A stretch of DNA of 64,000 nt, from positions 68,377,376-68,441,375 of the forward strand of contig OZ024890.1 in the NCBI GenBank assembly GCA_964017195.1, in the 5' to 3' direction. Source of the stretch: Siderastrea radians. Taxonomy: Eukaryota > Cnidaria > Anthozoa > Scleractinia > Rhizangiidae. Every line of letters starts with the position of its first letter. Position 1 is the stretch's first letter. Under the pieces are notes generated by a model. That model saw only the letters and a program-made list of their open reading frames with translations. It ran no database searches and had not been told where the DNA came from. Positions 21,301 through 32,581 of this stretch are shown piece after piece. Position numbers and translations under genes: made by a program.

Positions 21301-24300
21301 ACGAGGAGAAGGCCCTGGGGACGAGGTTGGTTTCACCGAGCGAAACGAAAATAGAGCCTGATTGCAGGTTACTTCTCCGTAAAAACTAAAATCTTAAATT
21401 AAGACGTTTTTTCGTCTTAGAGACTGGTGCCTAGATCAGATGCGCATTTGTATTAAATAAGATTCGTCGTCTTACTTTAAGATGATAAATCGTCTTACAA
21501 CAAGATGTCAACCTCTTAATTTTAGTTGCCTGACATCTTAAACACGAGGTGCCTAGATAAGATGGGTTTTCGTCTTAATTTAATATTTCAACTCCTCTTA
21601 TTTTTCCGGAGACCGTTAAATTTCAAAAATTGATTGTGCGTATTCTTTTTTCGCGTCGCGGCTTGCCCGCTCAGTAAAACGAGAATGAACAAATAACCAC
21701 AAAACATATTTTAACCAAAAACACTTTATTACACCACTAAATTAAAGTAATTCAGCTCAAACACAAAAGGAAAGATAGAACAACAAGCTCATCACCGAAT
21801 CTTTGCTTTTTTGCGGCCCTTTGCCAGTCTTCTTTGCGTGCACTCACGCTGAGCTTTTCAGTGGCGAAGAAAGGAAAAAGCGTCAAATATATAAGCTTAT
21901 GGTTGAATACTTCTTCCTGAAGATTTTCTTTTGATGGTACAGATCCGTTGCTTGTGTATTTTTTTCCCAACAGTTGCCATTACGTCTTCTTCTCAGTAAA
22001 CTTAAGCTTATCTTTATGCAGTTGCTTTGGACAAAGTGTCTTTGAACTTCACAGACATTCTTTCCGTTTTATCGACCCAAGTCTTCAGCATTAAATAATG
22101 TACGAATTCACCAACACCAGTTGAAAAATATGTCACTGTCACAACAATCTACCGGCATAAAAATATCAAATTGAACCGAAGAAGTCATATGGAATTCATG
22201 CCATGTTGGTCTGTTCAACGAATTGAGTCAAGCACAAAAACGTGAGTGTTTCCTCTGCAGTACGCATTTTGCATCGAAACTAACCAATCATGGGAGGGCA
22301 GCAGAACTTTCGATCCTTTTCAGTTGAAAGCTTTGAAAGAAATCTGTTCCTGTCAATTTAAGACGCACTGCATCTTAGTTAAGATGAATTGCTCTTAACT
22401 ATTTTCAAGTAATCTTAAAATTTATTTAAGATCACGAACAATCTTATTTTAAGATGTTCCTTGACTTAAGATAAGATGCGTCTTAATTTAAGAATCAACA
22501 TATCTTAGTTTAAGACGTATTCAAAACCTTAAAATTAAGACGGTAAGAATCTTACAAAGAAATAAGAGTGTGGTCATCTAAATTTAAGACGTTTTTGACT
22601 CACTTAAGGGTATATCATCTTAAAATAAGATGATTTCGGTCTTAATTTGAGTTATTATCTATCTTATGTAGGATGCCTAACATCTTAATTTAAGATTTTA
22701 GCTTTTACGGACCGGTGTACTGTCGACTTCGTGTTCCGCATCTATCTCGTATTCAGAGCTAAAATTCATCTACAAACCAACAGAATCTGCGTAGCTCGTC
22801 TCAGTATCTGCTTTGGATTACAACATTGGAATTTTATGACTTTGCTCGAATTAGCTAGAAGGTCAGAAGGCTTCGATCAACAAATAAAGTCAGAGACTCG
22901 AAACACAGCTAAAAACTAAGCGGTGTGGAATTCTTGTTTCTTGATCTGACGTCACATTTTTTTTGCGAAGAAATGTTCCAGTTGATAACAGAATTTATTT
23001 AGCCAAAAAACATTTTAGGGGTTAGGTGCACTATTTGTCGCGACACGCAACAGCCTAACCTCTGTTATTTTTGACACGAGGAATTTTAAGCGAGTGAATC
23101 AGCAGAGACATCAAAATGCTGCTTGATACTAATTAATCATTGTTATGTAGTGCTTGAAATTTTCTTGTTCATCTGCAAACCTCGATGGTCATTTTCAAAA
23201 ACATACCACTGGCAAATTCGTTGATGTTAAGTCGTGCTCAAACCACCAAAGGGTTTATAGTTGAATTGATGCCAGTTATTTTGTATATTGAGGATGCCAG
23301 TTATTTTGTATGTTGCCAGTTTGCTCGTGTAGATGAGAAAATTTTGTCAATTTGTTTTGTTACAAATGTATTTGATTATTAAACTGGCATGTCAGTTTCA
23401 TTTGTCATAGAAAATTTGTCGTGTGAATTTGCTCTTGTAAATAGGTAATCAAAGATTTCTGGAAATTTAGTTTCAGGCCCTTTGTTACATGTTTTGGAGC
23501 TTTTGTGCTGGCTAACCAAGTGATAATAGCTGCGTTGGGCACTCGCTGTTCCACTGACTGAAACACGTTGTCAGTACATATTCAAGGACATTTGTCGTCA
23601 GCAGAAGATTTGTTCATCATGGTCAAATCTTTTCACAGTAATTCTCAGTCAAAACAATATGTAAACCCGAGCTCAGAGCCATGCTTTCGTTTAGGGGAAA
23701 GCAAAGGACTCAAAGCTTTCATCTCCTTGGTGACAACTTGGCTGTCTGATATAATGCAATTAACCTGAGTCAAACGCACTCCATTAATCGTTGATTATTA
23801 CTAGTAATAGACTAGCTCTAGTGTCTATTGTTTTATGCCTCTTTCTACAAAGAGTAGTTCTGACACATGCAAATGAGTGGTCGGTGCACTTGTGGTGATG
23901 ACGTAACCAATCCAAGAGTGAGTAGGGGTGTACCGGTTGGTCACACAAAATGGTAACTTTCTTACAATTATTGTTTTTTATGCATCTAGTCCCTTGTGAA
24001 AATTTTTACGAGATCTCGCCGAGATCTCGCCGAGATCTCGGCGAGAATCGCGGCGAGATCGCGGCGCGTTTTTGGCCGCCGAGATTTCCCCATCTCGCCG
24101 AGATCACGGCCGAGATCGCGGCGAGATCACGGCGAGATACGGGAAATCTCGGCGGCCAAAAACTCGCCGCGATCTCGCCGCGATTCTCGCCGAGATGCGG
24201 GAAATCTCGGCGGCCAAAAACGCGCCGCGATCTCGCCGCGATTCTCGCCGAGATGCGGGAAATCTCGGCGGCCAAAAACGCGCCGCGATCTCGCCGCGAT

Positions 24301-27300
24301 TCTCGCCGAGATCACAGCGAGATATGGAAATCTCGGCGGGCAAATACGCGGCGAGATGTTGCAGCGAGATCGCGGCGAGATACGGAAATCTCGGCGGCCA
24401 AAACGCGCCGTGATTGCGAGGTGATATCGCGGCGAGATATGGATATCTCGGCGGGCAGTTTCGCGGCGAGGTCTCGGTGGGAGTCTTGCCGGGCGGGATT
24501 TGCGGCGAGAAACGAAATTCCTGGCGGTCAAAATCTTACTGTTATCCCGTCGAGAAGCGAAATTCTCGGCAGCCAAATTAGGTTCGATGAGAACGATATT
24601 TACATTTACGTTAACAATTAATCAAACTACCAGACGCTGACAAAACTATGTCCTATATTGCAGTTCCAGGAATTGTTAACAAGATTGTTTTCAGCCTTGG
24701 ACGTGTTTTGAAATTAAATTATCCTTTATATGGTACTGTTTCCACGTGACAATAACGAGGAGACAAAGAATAGTTCACGTGCACGTGTTCTTCAGCTGAT
24801 CGATCACCATTAGTTGTCATTCCCCACGCTGGTGGAAGGAGGCAAGTGCCCACCTTATTAGCTGTGAAATCCGTAGCATCGATCTGCAGGAGAATAAACC
24901 AACGAACAGGAAGAGTTTGATAGTGTTTTGAGCATTTTTGTGTTTGTTCGCACTGCATTTTATACGCTCACCTGTAAACGATATGTGTTCTCGGTTCAGG
25001 GAGAGCGATTTATTTGTAGTCAAGACAAAGTATTGAATAATGGCCGTGCAGAAACTCAGGTTTGTTCATCTAAGCAAGGAACTGACAAACTAAATCGCCA
25101 AATATTAGCAAATGTGGTGAATCTATTGAAAACATCTGTCTGCGCTGCTTGCGCTTCAAACTCGTTTGTGAATGTAAACACTGAAATATGAATGATCATG
25201 CAGCTATGAACAGGGATGACCATTTTCCGTTTTGGTATAAACCTAACAATGCAATCCAATAAATCAATCTAGTTAATAATCCTATTATTTTCCCTTATCT
25301 TGGTACTTTATTTTGGATAGTTCAATTGAAAACAAAAGGCCTTCTAAAGGACAACAACATCTAATTAGACTGGATAAAGTGTTTTTGTGGCGTCTCCTTG
25401 TCTTGCACTGAGAAATTGGCTGCTCGCCAAATTGTGGTCACGCAAATCTTGAGATTATTTTGTCATGTACTGCGAAGCTCGTGAAATATTCGAACGCAAA
25501 ATTTGAGTTGTTACTGTTTTGCATCTAAAACTAGTTAAGACGGAACCATTTTCAGTATAAGATTCTGCAACTTGCCGCAAATTCTTAAATTTGTCAGACT
25601 TGTCACCTGACTGTTTACGCAAATCTGGGGAAGACGGCGAAAATTTTATTTCTGAACTCATGCAAAAAGAATGCCGAAGTTTTGGCTCATATCAAATTTG
25701 TTACCGGTAAGTTAGGTTATTTATACCTCATCCCCACATATTTTTACAGGAGAGTCAAGCGAAGATTTTTTTAAGCTTAATTAATATTCTCACGAAGGAG
25801 CATGTTTCTGTGAAAGACCCGCAGTTTACTTGAGTGAAATCAACATCACGAATTAAAATAAAGGTCAACAGTCAGCCGACGAGATAAAAGGGGAAAAATC
25901 AAGGCAAGGAAAAGCTGTACATGCTGATGATGCAACCTCGTTCCCAGGGTCTCTCTCTCCCCGCCCCCTTCTCTCGCTCTGGGGGGCGGGGAGAGAGAGA
26001 GCCTGGGAACGAGGTTGGCTGATGATGTTGTCTGAGAAAAGTGAAACTCACTGACCTTTGTCTCACACGTTGAATGCTTGGGCAACTACAAAACTCGTCG
26101 AAGGACTGATTCCCGGTGGAGAAGAAACCCAGTTGGTGGCTTCCATCGCGGCATTACTGATTAAGCTGTGTAGACTACAAACGTTCTGAAAGTCTTGAAA
26201 GCATTTAACCTGAGTGTTCATTCCTCAATTGTAGCTTTGTCCATAATATATAAGTTCATTCCCAGTACACTTTAGGTCCTTTAGTGTGGCTTGTTTAGTT
26301 GTGCAACAGTTTCTTGTAACTTATATCTTCCAAAACGCTCTAGCTCTTGCTTTAAACTTGAAAAAACCATGTTGTTTTCCGTAGTAAAAAATAACATGTT
26401 TAACATTTTAATTTTCCCCTGTACATTCAACAAAAAGAAGCCATTTCCCACTTCTGTAAGTTTTGTGGAAAAGTTGTCGATTTTTTTGGGCTTACGCGAG
26501 CACCGCTCGCCGATGGTGTGATTGAATCAACCAATCACATTGCCCCATTAACACAACGGCGGGAGTCAAGGCGGGATTTTTTGGCGCGACTTTACGGTAT
26601 CAGGTAAGCTCATGGCCGGCAAGCAGCGAAAAAAGTCAAATTCAGAACGACAACAAATTAGTCACAGGTATCTGTCTTTAAAACCCTTGCCTAACTCTTC
26701 CGTAGTGGTTTATAAAGAAAGTTCAACAAAGAGATGACGGACATGACAAACGAAGTCCTCTGCATACATCATTGGTAAGTGACAACAAATAGACGTCAGT
26801 GGTCTGATGAAATCAAATGACTTCACATGTAAAACAGCGTTTCTGATCGTTGTTATTTTGCTCGTTGCTGCTCGTTGTTATTTTGATCTCAAAAGCCGGT
26901 AAATTAATTTGTGAGCCGATTTATTTCAGATTCTTGCCGACCCTCAAAATAGATCGCTGGTCGCGCTTGTTTGAAACTATGGGTACAGGGTCAGGAGATT
27001 TGCACAAATACAATGGCGGTTGCAGCAGTAAAACCTGAGAAATCTTACCGATATCGAGATTCTATGAGATAAATCTCGCAAAGATCGAGACAGTCTCTGC
27101 GTTGCAACAGTAGAAATCTCGACATGAAATCGCCGAGATCGCGGCTATCCGCGCCGAGATTGTGACTATCTCGCCGCGAACTAGTTTGTCGCGGCGAGAT
27201 CGTGTTGCAATCTCACTTCTCGCTGGATATCTCGGCGCGATATTTGAAATCGCCCCGAGATCGCGGTTATCTCGCCACGAACGGGTTTGGTGCGGCGAGT

Positions 27301-30300
27301 TCGCGTTACGATCTCGCTGCGGGGTAGATATCTCGACGCGATATTTCGAAATCTCGCCGAGATGGTGGTTATCTCGCCGAGATCTCGCCGATCTTGGCGC
27401 GATCTCGGCGAGATTGCCGAGATCTCACCGCGGGCTACTTTTCTCGGCGCGATATTTTGAAATCTCGCCGAGATCGTGGCTATCTCGCCGAGATCTCGCC
27501 GATCTCGGCAAGATTGCCGCGATCTCTCCGAGATCGGTCAAATTTTTACAAGGGGTCAGCCCAACCAGATTTTTCAGGTAAATGGTAAGCACCTCTGACT
27601 TTCAAACCCTATTGCACCATGTTTACAACAAAAAATTTACTCTTCTCCTCCCCTGTTTGTGACTTGAATTAACCGAAGTTTGATTCCTGACATTGATCTA
27701 TGGTTGACAATGTCAGAAATAAGGTTGGACTGCAGAAGATGTTGGAGAAAATGGGGAAATGTTTCCTGGTGGGTCTCCTGGTATTACTGAAGAGCACCTA
27801 TGTACCCTGTCTGTGGGCCTGTCTATGGCAGTGTCAATTCAAAAAAACTATTATCCTGTTATTAAAAATACTGTTACCTGTAGATCACAAAATCATGTTG
27901 GTTCATATCCATATAGGGTATTAACATACTTGTAGTATATATAGGGATACCTGCACAGGGGTCGTTTACCATTTACAGGGGGAAAAGCAGTTGGCCATGG
28001 TTTGTGCAAATGGTAAGCAAAACCTTTCAAATGGGAAATTCTGTTCGAGATTAGCATGTACCATTTGTGCAATTCCCTCTAATTCACAGAGAGAGTCTGG
28101 AACTACAATCGTGGCCAGAACTTTTGGGACACTAAGCCAAATTTTTAGTAACAAGTCAATAATATCTTCTCCCCCTCCCCCCCCCCCCCAAACAATATAA
28201 TGTTGACTGTCAAGAGTCCAACACATCTCGGATATCTTGTACAGTTTCTGTACTTGAAGAACTTTCAAATTGTAAAATGCTTTTGGGGGGTTTGTGTCAT
28301 TGCCTATTTTCAAATTGCCCACGGCCATTCAGACACTCTAGTTGGGAATTTTGGACTACCTCTCAAGACATTTCATTTGGAAATTCTCTTGTCGGGCAAA
28401 CCAACTGACAATAGCCTTACTGATTTACAGTCCAACCCAACATTTCTGCATTTTTTTCCTGGAAATGGTTAATACTCAGGGTCTCTTTTTCAAACGATGT
28501 AAAGAGAAAACATTTCTGTGTTCCCTGGTAACCTCATTAGTTTTCCAGCGCACTCCCTTCCTATATAACCTAAACAATTTCAGTGTCTCTCCCCACCAGA
28601 CATCTTCAAACCCCCTTTTCCACGATGTTAAATGCAAATGAACTTTTTTCCTAAAGTGTTGAGTATTACATGTATTTTTCATTTATTTTTTTATTTTTTT
28701 TAGATTTATGGCCAATGGAAAAAATTGTGACCTGGGTCCCAGGACGCTTACAGTCCAGCTGCAATCTAAAGTCAATTTTATTTGCCCCAATACTGCTACA
28801 GTCCTAGAGACAAGTTTGGTTGGGGTACAGCCAGCAGAAATGTATGAAAATCTTTGGCTGTTATACAACGAAACAGCCTTTCGTAAATGTGACACATCAT
28901 TGGATCCAAAAAGAAGACTTCTTTTGAGCTGCAATACTCCAATGCAGTTAAAGTTTTTTCCTGTCGTTTTTGCACAGTTTACAGCAGAACCAAATGGATT
29001 AGTGTTTGAAGGAGGGCAGACATATTATTTTATTGGTAAGTGATGTTAGAAAATGGTCCAGTGGTCGCAGATTATTTGTTGTTTTTGTTGTGTTGAATTA
29101 TTGTTAGGAGGGGTATATAGCCGAGCAGCTGATACTGAAAAAATGTAAGTCCTTTAACATAGCATAATCAGAATGGAAAAGATTAACATCAATGAGGTTT
29201 ATCTCAGTCTCTTTTTGGCCTGAAAATTAAAGAAAAGCACTCCAAACTTGTCCACATGTACTTTGTGCATGTACTTTGGTACGGATTTTGCATCTGAAAC
29301 ATTGATAAGAGTCACATTAATAATTTATTAATTAATTAAGTTATTTATTTTTGGCCTGAATTATTTTTGGCCTGAAGGCTAGTAACTTTCTCAACGGTTG
29401 ACAATGGCCATCACCAAAAAGGGGTCATTTCAATTTATTTGCAATGGGGTTTGAGAAATTATTTGCAATGTGACTTTGAGAGAAAAAAGATTCAGTACGT
29501 ACAGTGTATTTAAGACCCAAAATCTGCATCATTGGGGTGGGTTGTTGTTGTTGTTGTTGTCAACAATTAGCCTCTCTTGAAGTCATTTTGTTTTGCTTCT
29601 TGTTTTAATTGACAGCAACATCTGATGGCACAGAATCACATGTTAATCGTACTCAAGGAGGACACTGTAATGATACAATGAATAAAGTACACATGAAACT
29701 TGCAGTCTATGTTTGCAAGAAGAGTAATCAAACATACAAAGGTAAAACAATAAACCACAAAGAATTAGCTAGCATATTTATTTATTAATTACCTTATTGT
29801 ACACATGGTGTATGACATGAAATTTTAGGGGAAGGTTGCTTTTGTAGAGTGGGTTGGGGCACCAATCTCCGGGGGTTTTTTTTGACAATCTTTATGTGTG
29901 CACATTTTGGGTGTTGGCAAATCTGAAAAAGTGTTGTTATTCTTGGTTGGTATTTAATTTTTGGCCTTCCACTGCTTAGTAGAAACTACTGCATGTTCTA
30001 AACCTTTACCATTTCTGCTAATTGTGGACACTTAGCTTCTTAAGGCTCAGGGGGGGGGGGATTACATGTGGATACCTTTTTCTGCAAACATTTTAGCCTT
30101 TTTTCTTAATTATCTCCACGAGATTTCACTCAAAGAAGGGGCAGGAAAATTGATGAATTTTAAGAAAATTGAAAATTGTTAAGAATTAAAGGTGAGTTAA
30201 AATTAAATTTTAAAGTTAATAATTAATAGACAGATACCAAAACAGGCAACAAAAAACCCCAAGTGCTCTTGTGTGGGGGTGGCCTGTCTGGGAGTGTGTA

Positions 30301-32581
30301 CAAAAATTTAATCCCCCCTTTATTTCTTTCTTAAATCTTATCCTATTTCCTCAAAATTCACGTATATTCCCCCTTAATAAACATGTACTCTGTTTTTGCT
30401 GGTTTATAAGCATGTAGATACCATGTGTGGAAAGATGATATTCTGTGTTGTTTGCAGACCCAGAATGTAAATCAGATGTTGGTGTACTAGACTGTCCCAG
30501 ACCCATGAAACCCACACTCACAACAACAACAACAACAACAACAACAGACGAGAATGATACTCAATTTATCAGGACTCCAGAAAAGCAGGCACAAACCGGT
30601 GGAAATGACAGAGGTATGATATTAGCTAAAGTATTAGTAGCCAACAAAAAACCAAATGGGCTTAAGTAGCGATAAGCCTTGTCACCTTTTTTGCACTGTG
30701 AACATTTAAATTTACCTATCTTTGTTGTCTAGAAAATTTTCAACTTTGTAGCCTGCATGTCTTTCAGCTTGTAAAATTTCCCAGTAGCTGGCTTTTAACT
30801 TCATCCCTGGTTAAAACAGGAGCTCTAATTTAAGGAGGTTACCGGAGAATTAAACTGGCTTCACTAGAACATGGCCATGTCTCGTATATTAAGTGGGCAA
30901 AAACAGCACTTGTGTGAAGAAAACAAGGCAATTAAGCTTTTGGTTTGGATTTCATATACGTGTAGAAGATAAATGGAGTCTTCTGAGCTTATGGCTTGCA
31001 CCTTCTGACTGCCTGTTATTACCCACAGTTTTTGAGTTTGTAGGGAAACAGTGAGTGGAGCCACATTTTACTTTTTTTTTTTTCTGCATGAACCACCTTG
31101 TACAGGCGTAATAATGAGTGCCACACTGGCACAGGAAAACAATGCTCAGTATAGTTTTCATTGTCATTTATATTTTATACCAGTCAAACCTCCCCCTCAT
31201 CTCTGAGGATTATTGGCTGAGGTCAGCAATAAATAAATATTAAATAATTAATTAATTAATTAATTAATTAATTAATTAATTAAATAATTCAGTGGTACCC
31301 CAATATAGCAAAGTACCAAGGGACTGGCAAAATGTGTTCGTTATAACGTTCAGGGATTTATACATAGCGGTGTGTCAGGTTCGTTTCCATATATTTTACT
31401 ATAACTAGGCTGAAGAATATCTTTTGTTATACACGGTCTTAGTAATACAGGGGTTCATTGTACCATCCATGGTTCCAGTATAAATGAATAAATAAGTAAA
31501 TAGATCAATGATTGACAAATATACAACTAAACATGCATACTTTGGATCTTCATCCTTTGACTCAAAAGCTTTTAACATGTAGAACCTGACTTGTCTGACT
31601 GTCCTTCATTTGAAAGGGTAAAAGAAGAAACTGGCAATTACCTTTCTTTTGTATTAGTAAAACAAGCATTTACTCAACAATGGGCTTGTTACACATGAAG
31701 GGAGCTAAAATAGGGTTTCTAATTTTATTCTCTTTTTGCTGTAGAATTAGACATGTGGAAGTCTATTGCAATAGCTGCCATGGTTGTAGCCTTCATTTGC
31801 CTTGTTCTGCTTACTGCACTTGTTCTCTACTTCAAGTGGGGGTAAGTTTATTCACCTACGGATACAAAGGGTATCGTTTTTGAGCTGTTTTGGTTTAAAA
31901 TTTGGCAACAATTTTTTTTTCATGTTAGGCTGAAACTGGGTATAATTTGCATGCCTTCTGGTCTGAAACTGAGTATATAAAAATTTGCTTGTGGGGGTAA
32001 ATAATAAAAATCAAAAAGTGGGTTAAATTACTACTTTGCAAGTGTAAACAGAAATCAATGCTAGGTCTGGAATCGGTTAAATGTGTGTACATGACTTTTT
32101 TTGGTCTGAAATAGGGTCAAGATTCATAATTGTGCTGAACATGTCATTGCATTTTTTAAATTAATGTCTACAAATGTGTTTGCCCAGTATGTGTGTGTGT
32201 GGGAGGGGGGGGGGGTGGCTGCTCAGTGCCATTTGTTCCCACATGAACACTATCGCTAGCGTTCTTGTGGTTTAGCTCCCATCAGGTAATTTTAATAGTC
32301 ACGACACAATCAAATCAAGTCAAGTGGTCATTCCCTTCAGATTTGCACAGTAAAGGTTCTCAAGTTGTTGTCCGTCAGATTTCATTGATCTAACAAGGCT
32401 GTTCCTGTGGATTGTTGCAGGAAAAGAAATGATAGAGTTGCCAGCAGATAATTATGGGGTAGTCCCCGAAGATCCGAAGACATACCATGGGGTCTCTGAA
32501 TATGTACCTCCATCTACCTCCTCTATCAGTGGTGAGGATAGGAAAAGAGTGCCAGCTTTTGACGTTATTCTGAAGCTTTAG
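18263..32581 (+). CDS. Ephrin-like gene 2, transmembrane, complete
   Basis: Exons: 18,263-18,366, 28,704-29,035, 29,616-29,741, 30,458-30,613, 31,745-31,841 and about 32,398-32,581. The protein (about 330 residues) has a signal peptide, an ephrin domain with FICPNTA, YENLWLLYN, LLSCNTP and QTYYFIG (the strand and Eph-binding loop landmarks of ephrins), a second ephrin segment with GGHC, a stalk with nine Thr, one transmembrane helix and a cytoplasmic tail ending VILKL. Ephrins act at the cell surface as ligands for Eph receptor kinases in contact-dependent signalling; membrane-spanning forms can also signal inward. Phases agree at every internal junction except the last, where the acceptor is ambiguous. 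All visible exons are intact. Intron 1 is 10.3 kb and full of mobile elements. Whether it is expressed is unknown. Confidence 0.86.
18367..20958 (+). other. Gene 2 intron 1, first part
   Basis: It contains an imperfect direct repeat (about 18,655-18,760 and 18,840-18,930, sharing CACAGTTT..AAGxCCACTTATA and CGAGAAAACATCG), a C-run at 18,610-18,620, and a 68-bp inverted-repeat element at 19,698-19,765 (ATCAGGCC..GGCCTGAT). Short open frames at 19,742-20,111 resemble no known family. Confidence 0.55.
20959..21362. mobile_element. MITE carrying a nested MITE
   Basis: Outer ends ATCAGGCTCTATTTTTCG and, inverted, CGAAAATAGAGCCTGAT. The outer element alone is about 72 bp; the rest is the insertion at 21,007-21,329. 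Its sequence is also part of the repeats at 11,521-11,655 and 33,842-33,967. Confidence 0.8.
21007..21329. mobile_element. Mutator-like MITE with 9-bp duplication
   Basis: 323 bp with long inverted ends (CAACCTCGTCCCCAGGGCC and its complement, extending through AAAATGGCGGTCGGAGAAAC). GTTTCACCG is duplicated on both sides (20,998-21,006 and 21,330-21,338). Confidence 0.85.
21377..22710. mobile_element. 1.33-kb element with palindromic TCTTAA arrays
   Basis: Ends CCGTAAAAACTAAAATCTTA and, inverted, CCGTAAAAGCTAAAATCTTA. Inside each end, for 200-350 bp, TCTTAA/TTAAGA-type motifs recur every 15-35 bp (left 21,390-21,610; right 22,350-22,700). The middle is not repetitive and encodes no transposase. 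Confidence 0.8.
22711..23990 (+). other. Gene 2 intron 1, middle
   Basis: AT-rich intronic sequence; no gene, repeat array or element recognised. Confidence 0.5.
24010..24590. repeat. Left CGAGATC array
   Basis: At least three copies of a roughly 67-bp higher-order unit (ending GCGGGAAATCTCGGCGGCC) built from a CGAGATC/GATCTCG core, decaying toward the right. Confidence 0.9.
25933..26017. mobile_element. Small palindromic MITE, 10-bp duplication
   Basis: 85 bp. CAACCTCGTTCCCAGGG and its complement enclose a GC-rich hairpin, flanked by GCTGATGATG on both sides (25,923-25,932 and 26,018-26,027). Its ends match the element at 21,007. Confidence 0.88.
27040..27540. repeat. Right CGAGATC array
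   Basis: Units such as GAAATCTCGCCGAGATCG and GCTATCTCGCCGAGATC recur about every 90 bp. This is the partner of the array at 24,010-24,590. Confidence 0.9.
27555..28703 (+). other. Gene 2 intron 1, last part
   Basis: No element or gene recognised; contains a C-run near 28,180 and ends with a strong T-rich acceptor tract before exon 2. Confidence 0.6.
28704..29035 (+). CDS. Gene 2 exon 2, main ephrin domain
   Basis: 332 nt, phase 2 to phase 1. Key segments are NGKNCDLGP, VNFICPNTATV, MYENLWLLYNETAF, LLLSCNTPMQLKF and FEGGQTYYFIG. The four cysteines and the FAQFT..NGLVFEGGQTYYF loop-and-strand pattern match the Eph-binding part of ephrins. It has the same length and phase as gene 3 exon 2. 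Confidence 0.9.
29036..29615 (+). other. Gene 2 intron 2
   Basis: Short intron with a GTT microsatellite at about 29,542-29,562; its end (29,591-29,615) matches the first bases of the window. Confidence 0.75.
29616..29741 (+). CDS. Gene 2 exon 3, ephrin C-terminal strand
   Basis: 126 nt, phase 1 to 1. Encodes HVNRTQGGHCNDT and KLAVYVCKKSNQTYK, differing from gene 1 exon 3 at only a few residues. Confidence 0.88.
29742..30457 (+). other. Gene 2 intron 3
   Basis: Colinear with the gene 1 intron but without the LINE fragment; contains a G-run at about 30,050-30,060. No gene. Confidence 0.75.
30458..30613 (+). CDS. Gene 2 exon 4, Thr-rich stalk
   Basis: 156 nt, phase 1 to 1. DPECKSDVGVLDCPRPMKP, nine Thr encoded by pure ACA, then DENDTQFIRTPEKQAQ. 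Three more Thr codons than gene 1. Probably an O-glycosylated spacer. Confidence 0.86.
30614..31744 (+). other. Gene 2 intron 4
   Basis: Matches the gene 1 intron; a TTAA/TAAT simple repeat lies at about 31,225-31,285. No gene. Confidence 0.75.
31745..31841 (+). CDS. Gene 2 exon 5, transmembrane helix
   Basis: 97 nt, phase 1 to 2. ELDMWKS then AIAAMVVAFICLVLLTALVL and YFKWG. Differences from gene 1 are conservative or silent. Confidence 0.87.
32398..32581 (+). CDS. Gene 2 last exon, cytoplasmic tail
   Basis: The frame encodes KEMIELPADNYGVV, TYHGVSEYVPPSTSS and the end FDVILKL. With the acceptor at 32,397 the total coding length is a multiple of three (999 nt). Tyrosines and a hydrophobic-x-hydrophobic end recall ephrin-B tails that recruit SH2 and PDZ proteins, but this is inference. 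The acceptor before 32,421 looks stronger (CTAAC branch-like motif, TTGCAG) but gives a short tail stopping after a few residues, or needs another exon. Confidence 0.55.

Larger units (their letters stand above)
23991..27554. mobile_element. 3.56-kb element with CGAGATC-type end arrays
   Basis: Ends CCCTTGTGAAAATTT and, inverted, CCCTTGTAAAAATTT. Inside the left end (24,010-24,590) and right end (27,040-27,540), near-continuous arrays of CGAGATCTCGGCGAGATCGCGG-like units are far richer in G+C and CpG than the surroundings. The middle is ordinary AT-rich sequence with no transposase and one MITE (25,933-26,017). Arginine-rich open frames across the arrays are by-products of the repeat. It is probably a large non-autonomous DNA transposon; no clean target duplication was found. 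Confidence 0.72.

Noticed and set aside
24010..24590. CRISPR-like array of regular repeats.
   Set aside because: No spacers; units are contiguous palindromic variants in a eukaryotic intron.
23950..24621. Arginine-rich frames of up to 223 codons on both strands.
   Set aside because: They follow the CGAGATC array on either strand in several frames; no coding signature.
27162..27588. Arg/Ser-rich frames of 139 and 64 codons.
   Set aside because: Same cause: the right-hand CGAGATC array.
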